Positions 49,611 through 60,621 of a stretch of DNA of 64,000 nt are shown here, piece by piece (the stretch's first letter is position 1; every line of letters starts with the position of its first letter). A program made the position numbers and the translations under genes. Source of the stretch: Ectothiorhodospira shaposhnikovii (lineage in GTDB: Bacteria > Pseudomonadota > Gammaproteobacteria > Ectothiorhodospirales > Ectothiorhodospiraceae); contig NZ_NRSM01000005.1 of assembly GCF_016584105.1 (NCBI RefSeq), positions 62,001 to 126,000 on the forward strand. The letters are read 5' to 3'. The notes under the pieces were generated by a model. That model saw only the letters and a program-made list of their open reading frames with translations. It ran no database searches and had not been told where the DNA came from.

Positions 49611-51323
49611 TTAGTCCTTTGTGACACGATTGACTTCTTCAAGGCTGGTGACGCCGGCCTTGACCTTGAGTAATCCGGCCCTTCTGAGGTCATCGACCCC
49701 TTCCGTCCTGGCCTGCTCCGCCAGTTGCATGGAGTTGCCACCCTCGAGGATGATTCGCTGCATGGTTTCAGAGATGGGGAGAACCTGGTAGATGCCCACC
49801 CGCCCCCGGTAGCCGTTGGTGCACTGGTCGCACCCGACCGGCTTGAAGATCTTGAAGCCCTTTGTGACTTCTTCTTCAGTGAATCCTTCCTGGAGCAGTG
49901 CGTCCCGGGGGACGTCCACGGGCGATTTGCAGTGATTGCACAGACGCCTGGCCAGGCGCTGGGCGATGATGAGCAGGATGGACGAGGCAATGTTATAGGG
50001 TGGTACGCCCATGTTGGCCAGGCGAGTCAGGGTCTGGGGGGCATCGTTGGTATGCAGGGTGGACAGCACCAGGTGGCCCGTCTGGGCTGCCTTGATGGCG
50101 ATTTCTGCCGTTTCCAGGTCGCGGATCTCTCCCACCATGATGATGTCCGGATCCTGTCTGAGAAAGGCTCTCAGGGCGGAGGCGAAGGTGAGACCCACCC
50201 GCGGATTCACATTGACCTGGTTGATGCCCGGCATGTTGATCTCGGCCGGATCTTCGGCAGTGGAGATGTTCCGGTCCGGCGTATTGAGGATGCCCAACCC
50301 CGTATACAGGGACACGGTCTTGCCGGACCCGGTGGGACCGGTGACCAGTATCATGCCGTAGGGTTTGCTCAGGGCGTTGAGGTAGAGCGCCTTCTGATGC
50401 TCTTCGTAGCCAAGGGCATCAATGCCCAGAAAGGCGCTGCTGGGATCGAGAATCCGCAGCACCACCTTTTCACCGTAGAGGGTCGGGCAGGTATTCACGC
50501 GAAAGTCGATGGCCCGGTTCTTGGAAAGCTGCATCTTGATACGCCCGTCCTGGGGGACGCGGCGCTCGGAGATGTCCATGCGGGACATCACCTTGATGCG
50601 GGCAATGATCCGGGGGGCCAGGTTCACCGGGGGATGGGCAATCTCGTCCAGGACTCCGTCCATGCGGAAACGGACCCGGAAGTCCTTTTCATAGGGTTCG
50701 AAGTGGATGTCCGAGGCCTTGCGGTTGATGGCGTCCAGCAGTACCTTGTTGACGAAGCGAACCACCGGGGTATCGTCCACCTCGGATTCCGAGACCTCCT
50801 GGCCGCGATCCTCGGTGTCCGCGATCTCCAGGTTGTCCAGGTCCGCGTCCATGAGACCTTCCATCATGGATGCGCTGTCGTTGAGGCGTTCCTCAATCAG
50901 CCTGGACAGTTTGTCATGCTCCACCAACACCGCCTCGGTGGGGATGCCGGTGTTGAACTTGATCTCGTCCAGGGCGCTGATGTTCATGGGGTCGGACATG
51001 CCGACAAACAGGCGATTGCCCCGCCGGAAGATGGGCAGGGCCTGGTGTTGACGGATGAGTTTCTCATCCACCAGCTTGGTGGGCAGGTATTCCTTGTCCA
51101 GGAAGTCCAGATCGAATAGCGGTGTACCGAATTCCTCCGCCGCGGCCTGGGCCAGGCTTCTGGCATCCACGATCTTTTCCGTCACCAGATAGGCAACCAG
51201 GGGAACACGTTTCTTGCGAGACTGGTCAAGCGCCTTGTTGGCGTCGGCTTCGTTGAGCAATCCGTCTTGAACCAGACGTCGGGCAAGCCCGCTCAATGGT
51301 ATGGTGGCGGCAGTTGTGGACAT
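49611..51323 (-). CDS. pilB: PilB, type IV pilus extension ATPase
   Basis: PilB is the hexameric secretion ATPase that powers pilus assembly. The 570-residue protein has a GspE N-terminal domain (LARRLVQDGLLNEADANKAL), the Walker A VTGPTGSGKTVSLYTGL, an Asp box, the Walker B DPDIIMVGEIRDLETAEIA and a His box, and a tetracysteine zinc site (CNHC...CDQC). Unlike Pseudomonas, no pilA lies next to it. A sigma-70-like promoter is visible about 30 bases before the gene, so pilB-pilC-pilD-coaE-zapD can be expressed apart from pilSR. Confidence 0.97.
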   Translation of the reverse strand: MSTTAATIPLSGLARRLVQDGLLNEADANKALDQSRKKRVPLVAYLVTEKIVDARSLAQAAAEEFGTPLFDLDFLDKEYLPTKLVDEKLIRQHQALPIFRRGNRLFVGMSDPMNISALDEIKFNTGIPTEAVLVEHDKLSRLIEERLNDSASMMEGLMDADLDNLEIADTEDRGQEVSESEVDDTPVVRFVNKVLLDAINRKASDIHFEPYEKDFRVRFRMDGVLDEIAHPPVNLAPRIIARIKVMSRMDISERRVPQDGRIKMQLSKNRAIDFRVNTCPTLYGEKVVLRILDPSSAFLGIDALGYEEHQKALYLNALSKPYGMILVTGPTGSGKTVSLYTGLGILNTPDRNISTAEDPAEINMPGINQVNVNPRVGLTFASALRAFLRQDPDIIMVGEIRDLETAEIAIKAAQTGHLVLSTLHTNDAPQTLTRLANMGVPPYNIASSILLIIAQRLARRLCNHCKSPVDVPRDALLQEGFTEEEVTKGFKIFKPVGCDQCTNGYRGRVGIYQVLPISETMQRIILEGGNSMQLAEQARTEGVDDLRRAGLLKVKAGVTSLEEVNRVTKD

Positions 51324-51360
51324 GGGGGCTCTGGCGTTTTGAATGGGGCCTTTCTACCGC

Positions 51361-51388
51361 ATGTTAGTTGGTGTGGTAACCAAGTCAA
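51361..51388 (-). promoter_or_regulatory. Candidate sigma-70 promoter of pilBCD
   Basis: Read on the minus strand, TTGACT (51388-51383), a 16-base spacer and TAACAT (51366-51361) lie in the gap between pilR and pilB. I found no GG-N10-GC sigma-54 site here. Confidence 0.45.
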
Positions 51389-51468
51389 CAGAGAGTATGG
51401 CAGATTTGGTGGGTGGTTCCGTTTGCCGTGTCTGGGCAGGTGGTGTGGTTCCGAATCCCGGGCGCTGT

Positions 51469-52827
51469 TCAGCTGTCCAGCCCCAGTTTCTTGAGTCTGT
51501 AACGCATCTGCCTGAAGCTCAGCCCCAGCAGGCGGGCGGCGGCAGTCCGGTTGCCACCGGCCTGTTCCAGTGCCGCCAGGATCGCCTGCTTTTCCTGATG
51601 TTCCAGGTGCTGCTCCAGGGGTTGCTGCTCCAGGGGAGCGGGGGGCTGTTGCGTGGGTGGGCCGGCGGAGACGGGAAGCTGGAGGTCCTCTGTCCTGATG
51701 GTGCCGCTTTCGCAAAGGGTCGTCGCCCTTTCCAGGATATTTTCCAGTTCCCTGACGTTGCCCGGGTAGTCGTAATTCATCAGGGCCTGCATGGCGTCGG
51801 GACTGATCCGCCTGGGCGTTTCCCCCCAGTGTTCCGCCAGCCTGGACAGGATGTGTTCCGCCAGCAGCGGCAGGTCCGCCCGACGTTCCCTCAGGGGGGG
51901 GACCCGTAATTCGATCACATTGAGACGATAGAAAAGATCCTGGCGGAAACGTCCCGCCCTGACTTCCCGGCTCAGATCCTTGTGGGACGCGGACAGGATG
52001 CGGACGTCCAGTGCGATCTCGTGAGCGGCGCCGATGGGTTTGATGGCCCGCTCCTGAATGGCGCGCAGCAGTTTGACCTGCATGTGCAGGGGCAATTCCG
52101 CCACTTCATCAAGAAACAGCGTGCCTCCCTGGGATGCCTGGAACAGGCCCTGCTTGTCGGCAACCGCTCCGGTGAAGCTGCCCTTGAGATGACCGAAGAA
52201 TTCACTTTCCATGAGTTCGGCGGGAATGGCACCGCAGTTGACTGGTACGAAAGGCCGGTCAACGCGGGGGCCCTGATGGTGGATCTCCCGGGCGACCCTT
52301 TCCTTGCCGCTGCCGGATTCTCCCAGGATGTACACCGGGGCCTGGCTTCTGGCCAGCTTGAGGATGGTACCCTTGAGTTGGCGCATGACCGGCGCGTCTC
52401 CCAGGAGATTGTCCCGCGTGCTCACGGTCTGTTTCATGGCGGGAGTGCCGCCGTCGGACCTGCTCAGTTTCAGGGCGCTTCCCACCAGGTCTCTCAGAAT
52501 CTTGAGGTCCACCGGTTTGGAGACGAAGTCGAACGCCCCCGACTTGAGGGCCTGGACTGCGGAGTCCATGCTGCCGTGGGCGGTGATGACCGCCACCGGT
52601 AATTCAGGGTAGTAGGCCTGGATGTGCTCCACCAGCTCGATGCCATCGCCATCGGGCAGGCGCATGTCCGTCAGGCACAGGTCGAAATGCTCGGCGCACA
52701 GCAGGCGCTTGGCTTCCCTGACGGTCCCGGTCGCGCGGGTGTGGAGCTGCATGCGGCCAAGGGTGATTTCCAGGAGTTCCCGGATATCCGGTTCATCATC
52801 AATGATCAGTACGTTCTGAATGCTCAT
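51469..52827 (-). CDS. pilR: PilR, sigma-54-dependent response regulator
   Basis: PilR activates pilA transcription with sigma-54 when phosphorylated by PilS. The 452-residue protein has a receiver domain with Asp54 (CLTDMRLPDGDG), an AAA+ domain with Walker A GESGSGKE (169-176) and the sigma-54 contact loop GSFTGA (216-221), and a Fis-type helix-turn-helix at the C-terminus (NRTAAARLLGLSFRQMRYRL). The GSFTGA form is common in PilR proteins. It overlaps pilS by 4 bases. Confidence 0.96.
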   Translation of the reverse strand: MSIQNVLIIDDEPDIRELLEITLGRMQLHTRATGTVREAKRLLCAEHFDLCLTDMRLPDGDGIELVEHIQAYYPELPVAVITAHGSMDSAVQALKSGAFDFVSKPVDLKILRDLVGSALKLSRSDGGTPAMKQTVSTRDNLLGDAPVMRQLKGTILKLARSQAPVYILGESGSGKERVAREIHHQGPRVDRPFVPVNCGAIPAELMESEFFGHLKGSFTGAVADKQGLFQASQGGTLFLDEVAELPLHMQVKLLRAIQERAIKPIGAAHEIALDVRILSASHKDLSREVRAGRFRQDLFYRLNVIELRVPPLRERRADLPLLAEHILSRLAEHWGETPRRISPDAMQALMNYDYPGNVRELENILERATTLCESGTIRTEDLQLPVSAGPPTQQPPAPLEQQPLEQHLEHQEKQAILAALEQAGGNRTAAARLLGLSFRQMRYRLKKLGLDS

Positions 52828-54536
52828 GTCTGCCGGGGGTGATGGCCTTCCATGCCTGGAGCGCTCGTCTCCGGGGGCGGGAACTTGATGCGAAAACAGC
52901 TCCCGCCTGTGGGGAGAGGGATATAGTCAAGGCTTCCGCCGTTGTTTTCGCACAGCTCGCGGGAGATGTACAGTCCAAGTCCGGTGCCTTCCTGGCCTGT
53001 GCTGACGAAAGGTTCGAAAAGCTGACGCGCGATGGTCGGGCTTACTCCCCGGCCCTCATCCATGATGTCGAGGATGGCGTGTCGCCCCACATCGCGGGTG
53101 CCGCCCCGGATGAGGATGCGGGCAGGACGTCCCGCCTGTTTTCCGTAACGAAGGGCGTTGGTACAGAGATTCCATGTCACCTGGTGCAACTGCTCCGCAT
53201 CAAACCAGACCCGGGTATTTGCCGGGTTGATGGAGAGTTCCATCTGCGAAGGTTCGAGTCCGTGATGTCGCCGGAACTCCTCGGTGAATTGCTCCAGCCA
53301 GGGCTTGATTTCCAATGCCTTGATCCTGGGGGCCTGCCGCCGGGACAGGTCCAGCACGTTCTGGATGATGTGATTCATGCGCTGGCTCTGGTCTTCTATG
53401 ATGCTCACCAGCCGGCGGTCGGCCCTGGAGAGATCTTCGGATTCCCCCAGCAGTTGCGCGGCGTGGCTGATGGCGCCAAGAGGATTTCGTATCTCGTGGG
53501 CGATACTGGCGGTGAGTCGTCCCAGGGAGGCGAGTTTGATGGATTGCATCTGTCGACGCAGTTCTGCCGTGTCTTCCAGCAGAATGACCGTACCGATGGG
53601 CTTGTCCACCCCAAGCCGTGTAAACCGTATCCGAAGTTCGGCGGTATTGCCGTTGGCCGGCAGGGTCCGATGACTGGATCCCGCGGGCTGACGCAGCCAT
53701 TCCTGCAAGGCACCGTAAAGGTGCGGGGCCAGCCGGCTGAGATCACTGTGATCGGGGGTTGCCGGATTGCCCAGCAGCAACCAGGCGGATTCGTTGATGA
53801 GATGGATGTGGCGATCATCATTGACCACAATGATTCCTGAATGCATGCGGTCGATGATGTGGGCGTTGAGTTCCGCCATGTTGGCCAGATCCACGCTGCG
53901 ACGCTGTGCAAGATCCTCGCTTTCGCGGACTCGACGGGTCAGTATCAGTGCCAGCAGGGCGGTAGCGAAAAGCCCCGCACCCAGCAGGCCGGTCTGAGTC
54001 AGGGCGGAGTCCCGACCGGGCTCAAACCAGTAGCCGTGGATCTGTGCCAGCAGCAGAGCGATGGAGGCCAGGGCCGCAAAGAACAGGGCGGGACGGCCGG
54101 GCGCCAGCAGGCCCAGGCCTGCAATGGCGGGTATGGCCAGCATGCCCAGACCGCTGGTCACTCCGCCGCTGGTGTAGGTCAGGAGGGTGATGAGACTGAT
54201 GTCCGCAGCGGCCTGCAGATAGATCTGTAGCGGTGCTGATGGTCGGCGCAGGCGTGCCGCGGTGCCGAACCCCAGGCTCAGAAGCAAATAGATGAGGGCA
54301 AAAAGCAGGAAAAGCCGTGGGTGGGAACTGCCCAGGGCAAAGGGGCCCGTGCCGAAGATTTCCAGGGCCGTGAGCGTTCCGGCCACGAAAAAACGGTAAA
54401 GGCTGAAAAGGCGCAGGACACGCCAGACGTCATTGGCGCTGCCCCCCGGGACGTCGTCTGGAATCCTCGATTGGCCCGGGATGGAGGGATTCACCGCCTG
54501 TGAAACCCGGGTATTGGTCCGGTATCCGTACCGCAA
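52824..54536 (-). CDS. pilS: PilS, sensor histidine kinase
   Basis: PilS is the inner-membrane kinase of the PilSR pair; in Pseudomonas it senses pilin levels. The 570-residue protein has about six N-terminal transmembrane helices (residues 40-215), a PAS domain with LNAHIIDRMHSGIIVVNDD, the phosphoacceptor region LTASIAHEIRNPLGAISHA, an N box (WNLCTNALRYGK) and G boxes (DEGRGVSPTIARQLFEP, GTGLGLYISRELCENNGG). The start is uncertain: TTG 54536 fits the spacing to the upstream gene, and GTG 54494 is an alternative. Neither has a good ribosome site. Confidence 0.93.
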   Translation of the reverse strand: MRYGYRTNTRVSQAVNPSIPGQSRIPDDVPGGSANDVWRVLRLFSLYRFFVAGTLTALEIFGTGPFALGSSHPRLFLLFALIYLLLSLGFGTAARLRRPSAPLQIYLQAAADISLITLLTYTSGGVTSGLGMLAIPAIAGLGLLAPGRPALFFAALASIALLLAQIHGYWFEPGRDSALTQTGLLGAGLFATALLALILTRRVRESEDLAQRRSVDLANMAELNAHIIDRMHSGIIVVNDDRHIHLINESAWLLLGNPATPDHSDLSRLAPHLYGALQEWLRQPAGSSHRTLPANGNTAELRIRFTRLGVDKPIGTVILLEDTAELRRQMQSIKLASLGRLTASIAHEIRNPLGAISHAAQLLGESEDLSRADRRLVSIIEDQSQRMNHIIQNVLDLSRRQAPRIKALEIKPWLEQFTEEFRRHHGLEPSQMELSINPANTRVWFDAEQLHQVTWNLCTNALRYGKQAGRPARILIRGGTRDVGRHAILDIMDEGRGVSPTIARQLFEPFVSTGQEGTGLGLYISRELCENNGGSLDYIPLPTGGSCFRIKFPPPETSAPGMEGHHPRQT

Positions 54537-54542
54537 GGTCAG

Positions 54543-54794
54543 TTATTCTCGTGTAGACTCTTGTGACAGGGCCAGGTCCCGATGGGATTCGGAACAGAAG
54601 GGTTTTCCGCCTTCCCACAGGCTTTCCTCTTCAGGAATATGCAGGCCGCAATAGTGGCAGCGGAGCATCTTGCCGGAGGTCTTTTGTCTGAGCTTGCTTG
54701 GATGTTCCGGCCGGGGTACGTCCGGTGTCTTGAGCATGAGCCGGACTACCATGAAGACCAGTACGATGGATGCGATCAGAAACAGGATTTGCAT
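54543..54794 (-). CDS. PP0621-type small membrane protein with zinc-ribbon-like motif
   Basis: This 83-residue protein has one N-terminal transmembrane helix (residues 2-20, QILFLIASIVLVFMVVRLM) and a cytoplasmic or periplasmic part with CHYCG (LRCHYCGLHIPEEES) and FCSESHR, a probable zinc-binding arrangement. It matches a small family found beside pilS in Pseudomonas-type genomes; the function is unknown. It stops 6 bases before the pilS start, so it heads the pilSR transcript. Divergent from sucC. Confidence 0.85.
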   Translation of the reverse strand: MQILFLIASIVLVFMVVRLMLKTPDVPRPEHPSKLRQKTSGKMLRCHYCGLHIPEEESLWEGGKPFCSESHRDLALSQESTRE

Positions 54795-54931
54795 GGCAAG
54801 GTGAATCGATTGTGAGTGGTGTATAAGAAGGTACTACAGAACGCGTGTCGGCGGTGAGTCCGTCAGTGCCGGGTGTGTGACCTGGCGGGTCGTCCGCCGT
54901 CTCAAATTCATACCTTTGATACTGTGAAACT

Positions 54932-56101
54932 ATGAACCTTCATGAATTCCAGGCCAAGGGCCTCTTTCGCGATTACCGTATTCCGGTGCCGGCCGGTATC
55001 TCCATCGACCACCCTGACGGACTGGCGGAGGTCGTCGATGCCCTGGGGGGGGATGCCTGGGTCGTCAAGGCGCAGGTGCATGCCGGTGGTCGCGGCAAGG
55101 CCGGTGGCGTCAGGCTGGTCAAGGGGCGGGATGAACTCAAGGCGGCAGCCAGGGATCTGCTGGGTTCCACCCTGGTTACCCATCAGACCGGCCCTGCGGG
55201 CCTTCCCGTGAATACCCTGCTGATCGAGTCCCTTACCGACATCCGGCGTGAGCTCTATCTGGGCCTGCTGGTGGATCGGGCCACTCGCCGTGTCGCCATC
55301 ATGGTTTCGGCGGCGGGTGGCATGGACATCGAAGAGGTGGCCGCCAGTACCCCGGAGAAGCTGCTGACCCTGTTCGTGGACCCGGCCGCGGGCATCATGC
55401 CTTACCAGGGGCGCCGCGCCGCCTTTGCCCTGGGCCTGGAAGGCCGGCAGGTGAATGAGTTCGTGACCCTGCTCACCCGGCTCTACACCCTTTTTATCGA
55501 ATCCGATGCCAGCCTGATCGAGATCAACCCGCTGGTGGTCACCGGAGAGGGCGGCCTGGTGGCCCTGGACAGTAAGATCAACCTGGACGACAACGCCCTT
55601 TACCGGCACCCCGCCCTGGCGGAGTTGCGGGACGCCAGCCAGGAAGATGCCCGCGAGGCCAGGGCCAGGGAGCATGAACTCAATTATGTCCGCCTGGACG
55701 GTAACATCGGCTGCATGGTCAACGGTGCCGGGCTGGCCATGGCCACCATGGACCTGATCAAGCTCCACGGCGGTGAACCGGCCAACTTCCTGGACGTGGG
55801 CGGCGGCACCACCGCGGCCCGGGTGACCGAGGCCTTCAAGCTCATCCTCTCCGACGACTCGGTCAAGGCCGTGTTCGTGAACATCTTCGGCGGTATCGTC
55901 CGCTGTGACCTGATTGCCGAGGGCATCATCGCGGCGGTCAAGGAAGTCCATGTGGGCGTGCCCGTGGTGGTGCGTCTGGAAGGCACCAACGTGGAACAGG
56001 GCCGGGCCCTGCTGGCTCAGAGTGATCTCAACATCATCGCCGCCGAGAGCCTGACCGATGGTGCCCTCAAGGTGGTGAAGGCCGCGGCCAAGGCCGCCTG
56101 A
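54932..56101 (+). CDS. sucC: SucC, succinyl-CoA synthetase beta subunit
   Basis: SucC is the nucleotide-binding subunit of the TCA enzyme that interconverts succinyl-CoA and succinate. The 389-residue ATP-grasp protein shows [69 protein letters not shown] and [19 protein letters not shown] weak promoter candidate (TTGTGA 54810-54815, TACTAC 54832-54837) lies upstream. sucC and sucD here stand apart from the sucAB oxoglutarate dehydrogenase genes. Confidence 0.97.
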   Translation: MNLHEFQAKGLFRDYRIPVPAGISIDHPDGLAEVVDALGGDAWVVKAQVHAGGRGKAGGVRLVKGRDELKAAARDLLGSTLVTHQTGPAGLPVNTLLIESLTDIRRELYLGLLVDRATRRVAIMVSAAGGMDIEEVAASTPEKLLTLFVDPAAGIMPYQGRRAAFALGLEGRQVNEFVTLLTRLYTLFIESDASLIEINPLVVTGEGGLVALDSKINLDDNALYRHPALAELRDASQEDAREARAREHELNYVRLDGNIGCMVNGAGLAMATMDLIKLHGGEPANFLDVGGGTTAARVTEAFKLILSDDSVKAVFVNIFGGIVRCDLIAEGIIAAVKEVHVGVPVVVRLEGTNVEQGRALLAQSDLNIIAAESLTDGALKVVKAAAKAA

Positions 56102-56165
56102 CGGGCAGGGGACGAGCGGGCCGGCATGCCGGATTCAGACAGACGAAGCTGACACGGATTCTTCA

Positions 56166-57035
56166 ATGAGCATTCTCATCGACAAGCATACTCGGGTCAT
56201 CTGCCAGGGGTTCACCGGCAAGCAGGGTACTTTCCACTCCGAACAGGCCATGGCCTACGGCACGCAGATGGTGGGCGGCGTCACCCCGGGCAAGGGGGGG
56301 CAGCGGCATTTGGGGCTGCCGGTGTTCGACACCGTGCACGATGCGGTCCATGATACCGGAGCCAATGCCACCATGATCTATGTCCCGGCCGCCTTCGCCG
56401 CCGATGCCATCCTGGAGGCGGCGGATGCCGGGATCGAGGTCATCGTCTGCATCACCGAGGGGATTCCCGTGCTGGACATGCTCAAGGTGAAGGCCGCCCT
56501 GGCCGGCAGCCGCTCCCGTCTCATCGGTCCCAACTGTCCGGGTGTCATCACCCCCGGTGCCTGCAAGATCGGCATCATGCCGGGTCATATTCATCAGCCG
56601 GGCAAGGTGGGTATCGTCTCCCGTTCCGGGACCCTTACCTACGAGGCGGTCAAGCAGACCACCGACGCGGGTCTGGGGCAGAGCACCTGTGTGGGTATCG
56701 GTGGCGATCCCATCCATGGGATGAATTTCGTGGACTGTCTGCGCCTGTTTCAGGAGGACGGGCAGACCGAGGGCATCATCATGGTGGGCGAGATCGGCGG
56801 CAGTGCCGAAGAGGAGGCCGCGGCCTTCATCCGCGATCATGTGACCAAGCCGGTGGTGGCCTATATTGCCGGTGTCACCGCGCCGCCGGGACGCCGCATG
56901 GGGCATGCCGGGGCGATCATCTCCGGTGGCCAGGGGACCGCGGATCAGAAGTTCGCCGCCCTGGAGGCCGCCGGGGTCGCCGTGGTGCGTTCGCCCGCCG
57001 AGATGGGGGGGCGGCTCAAGGCCCTGATGGGCTGA
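56166..57035 (+). CDS. sucD: SucD, succinyl-CoA synthetase alpha subunit
   Basis: SucD carries the CoA site and the phosphohistidine of succinyl-CoA synthetase. The 289-residue protein has the CoA-binding N-terminus ([20 protein letters not shown]), [26 protein letters not shown] and the active-site His247 in [14 protein letters not shown]. It follows sucC by 64 bases. A strong hairpin after the stop may end the sucCD message. Confidence 0.97.
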   Translation: MSILIDKHTRVICQGFTGKQGTFHSEQAMAYGTQMVGGVTPGKGGQRHLGLPVFDTVHDAVHDTGANATMIYVPAAFAADAILEAADAGIEVIVCITEGIPVLDMLKVKAALAGSRSRLIGPNCPGVITPGACKIGIMPGHIHQPGKVGIVSRSGTLTYEAVKQTTDAGLGQSTCVGIGGDPIHGMNFVDCLRLFQEDGQTEGIIMVGEIGGSAEEEAAAFIRDHVTKPVVAYIAGVTAPPGRRMGHAGAIISGGQGTADQKFAALEAAGVAVVRSPAEMGGRLKALMG

Positions 57036-57060
57036 CGGCCAAATTGTTTCCATGTTCACG

Positions 57061-57087
57061 GACCACCGCCCCGTCGGGGCGGTGGTC
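57061..57087 (+). terminator. 12-bp hairpin between sucD and nadE
   Basis: GACCACCGCCCC at 57061-57072 pairs with GGGGCGGTGGTC at 57076-57087 around a GTC loop. The stem is very stable, but only a weak pyrimidine run follows. It could terminate sucCD or form a leader hairpin for nadE, which starts 33 bases later. Confidence 0.5.
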
Positions 57088-57120
57088 TCCTGTTGCCACC
57101 TGTTTTTGAATGATCGGATC

Positions 57121-59153
<2,033 letters not shown>

Positions 59154-59213
59154 TCCGGGGGTTGCGGGCAGATCGGACCCCGGGGCCGAAACGCCATCCC
59201 GGGAGCCCTCGTG

Positions 59214-59252
59214 CCAGGGCGGTGAGCGATGGACATGTCCTCACCGCCCTGG
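59214..59252. terminator. 13-bp hairpin between convergent glnB and nitroreductase genes
   Basis: CCAGGGCGGTGAG at 59214-59226 pairs perfectly with CTCACCGCCCTGG at 59240-59252. The loop contains a small GGAC/GTCC palindrome. No T-run is present on either side. The place between two convergent genes suggests a bidirectional stop or mRNA 3'-end stabiliser. Confidence 0.5.
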
Positions 59253-59261
59253 GTGTTCGGG

Positions 59262-59783
59262 TTATCGGTAGGTCACCACCTCGTCCAGGCGTCGCCGGTG
59301 GGAGGATTCCGGTAGCTCCGCCGGGTAGCCCACGCAGAGAAGGGCGAGTGGGCGCAGGCCCGGTTCCAGGGCGAGGATGTCGGCAACGGCCTTTTCATCG
59401 AACATCCCCACCCAGGTGGAGCCCATCCCGGCGGCCACCACCGCCAGCTGGGCGTAGGCTGCCACGATGGTGGCGTCCTGGATGGAGAACAGATCCCGCC
59501 CTCGTTCGCCGTACTGTTCGGTCGAGCGTGCCGCATCACTACAGAAAATCAGGCAGATGGGCGCCTCGGAGATAAAGTCCTGACCATGGGACGCCTGGGC
59601 CAGCCTGGCTCTCAAATCCGGATCCTTCACGCAGATGATGCGGTATGACTGCAGGTCGCCCGCCGAAGGGGCGGTTACCGCGGTTTCAAGGATCGCGTGC
59701 AGTTTCTCCGGCTCCACCGGCATGTCGGCCTGGTAGCGACGGATGGAATGCCGGTGTCTGACGGTCTGAAAGAAATCCCACAT
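59262..59783 (-). CDS. Nitroreductase-family FMN protein
   Basis: The 173-residue protein is a small FMN-dependent nitroreductase: FFQTVRHRHSIRRYQADMP at the N-terminus binds FMN phosphate (Arg/Ser-Arg-Arg), TAPSAGDLQSYRIICV is the typical second motif, and AGMGSTWVGMFDE and LLCVGYPAELPE close the fold. The physiological substrate is unknown; quinone, flavin or nitro-compound reduction are family options. It is 43 bases downstream of bamD on the same strand and may share its transcript. Confidence 0.88.
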   Translation of the reverse strand: MWDFFQTVRHRHSIRRYQADMPVEPEKLHAILETAVTAPSAGDLQSYRIICVKDPDLRARLAQASHGQDFISEAPICLIFCSDAARSTEQYGERGRDLFSIQDATIVAAYAQLAVVAAGMGSTWVGMFDEKAVADILALEPGLRPLALLCVGYPAELPESSHRRRLDEVVTYR

Positions 59784-59826
59784 CCTAAACGTCCCCTTTT
59801 GTCGTATTTGAATCGGTCCTGGAGAA

Positions 59827-60591
59827 TCAGGCCCCCTTCCTCAGCCTGTCGGCCCGTTCCGGGAAGTTCAGTTCCAGTACCCGCAGGGCATCCGTTGCCA
59901 GGTCGTCAAGCTGCAGCCGCCGGTAGGCCTTTACCATGACCTCCAGGGCATCGGGTACCGAATCGGCGCCTTCATAGTGTTCCAGTACATATCGACCTCG
60001 CTGGGCGGCAGCCAGCCAGGCGCCCCGGCGCATGTAGAAATCCGCGACATACATTTCATGGGCCGCCAGCCGGTTTCTCAGATGAACCATGCGCTGGCGG
60101 GCGTCCCCGGCATAGCGGCTGTCGGGGAAGGTCCGTACCAGTGTGCCGAAATCATCGAAGGCGTTGCGCAGAGGGACCGGATCACGACGTGCCTGGTCCT
60201 GCGGGATCCAGCGATTGAGGAAGCTCTGATCCCGCTCATAGTTGATCAGGCCGCGCAGATAGTAGGCATAGTCCACATGAGGATGCCGGGGGTTCATCTG
60301 GATGAAACGGTCCACGGCCGCCAGCGCCATCTCCGGCTCCTGGGCCTTGTAGTAGGCATAGGCGATCTCCAGCTGGCCCTGCTGGGCGTGGCGACCGAAG
60401 GGGAAGCGGGCTTCCAGGATCTCGTAGTATTCCACCGCCTGGTCGAAATTTCCCCGGTCAAGGGCCGCTTTGGCCTCTTCGTAAAGCTGGCTGGCGGACC
60501 AGTCCCGGGTGGGGTCCTGGCGCATACCGGCGCAGCCGGAGGCCAGAACGGCGATAAGCAGGAAGGTCAGGGCTGGGCGAAGAGCTGTCAT
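59827..60591 (-). CDS. bamD: BamD, outer-membrane beta-barrel assembly lipoprotein
   Basis: BamD is the essential lipoprotein of the BAM complex. The 254-residue product has a lipoprotein signal ending LASGC (Cys20), then five TPR-like repeats: SASQLYEEAKAALDRGNFDQA, HAQQGQLEIAYAYYKAQEPE, RHPHVDYAYYLRGLINYE, DSRYAGDARQRMVHLRNRLA and MRRGAWLAAAQRGRYVLEHY. The ATG is inside a longer frame, but the lipobox sets it. It is divergent from rluD with only 30 bases between, a pairing conserved in gammaproteobacteria. Confidence 0.97.
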   Translation of the reverse strand: MTALRPALTFLLIAVLASGCAGMRQDPTRDWSASQLYEEAKAALDRGNFDQAVEYYEILEARFPFGRHAQQGQLEIAYAYYKAQEPEMALAAVDRFIQMNPRHPHVDYAYYLRGLINYERDQSFLNRWIPQDQARRDPVPLRNAFDDFGTLVRTFPDSRYAGDARQRMVHLRNRLAAHEMYVADFYMRRGAWLAAAQRGRYVLEHYEGADSVPDALEVMVKAYRRLQLDDLATDALRVLELNFPERADRLRKGA

Positions 60592-60621
60592 TGGGCGCGA
60601 AGACGGAAGATAATTGAGGCA

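Noticed and set aside
51324-51468. A sigma-54 promoter for pilB
   Set aside because: No GG-N10-GC element could be found on the minus strand; a sigma-70-like match is better.
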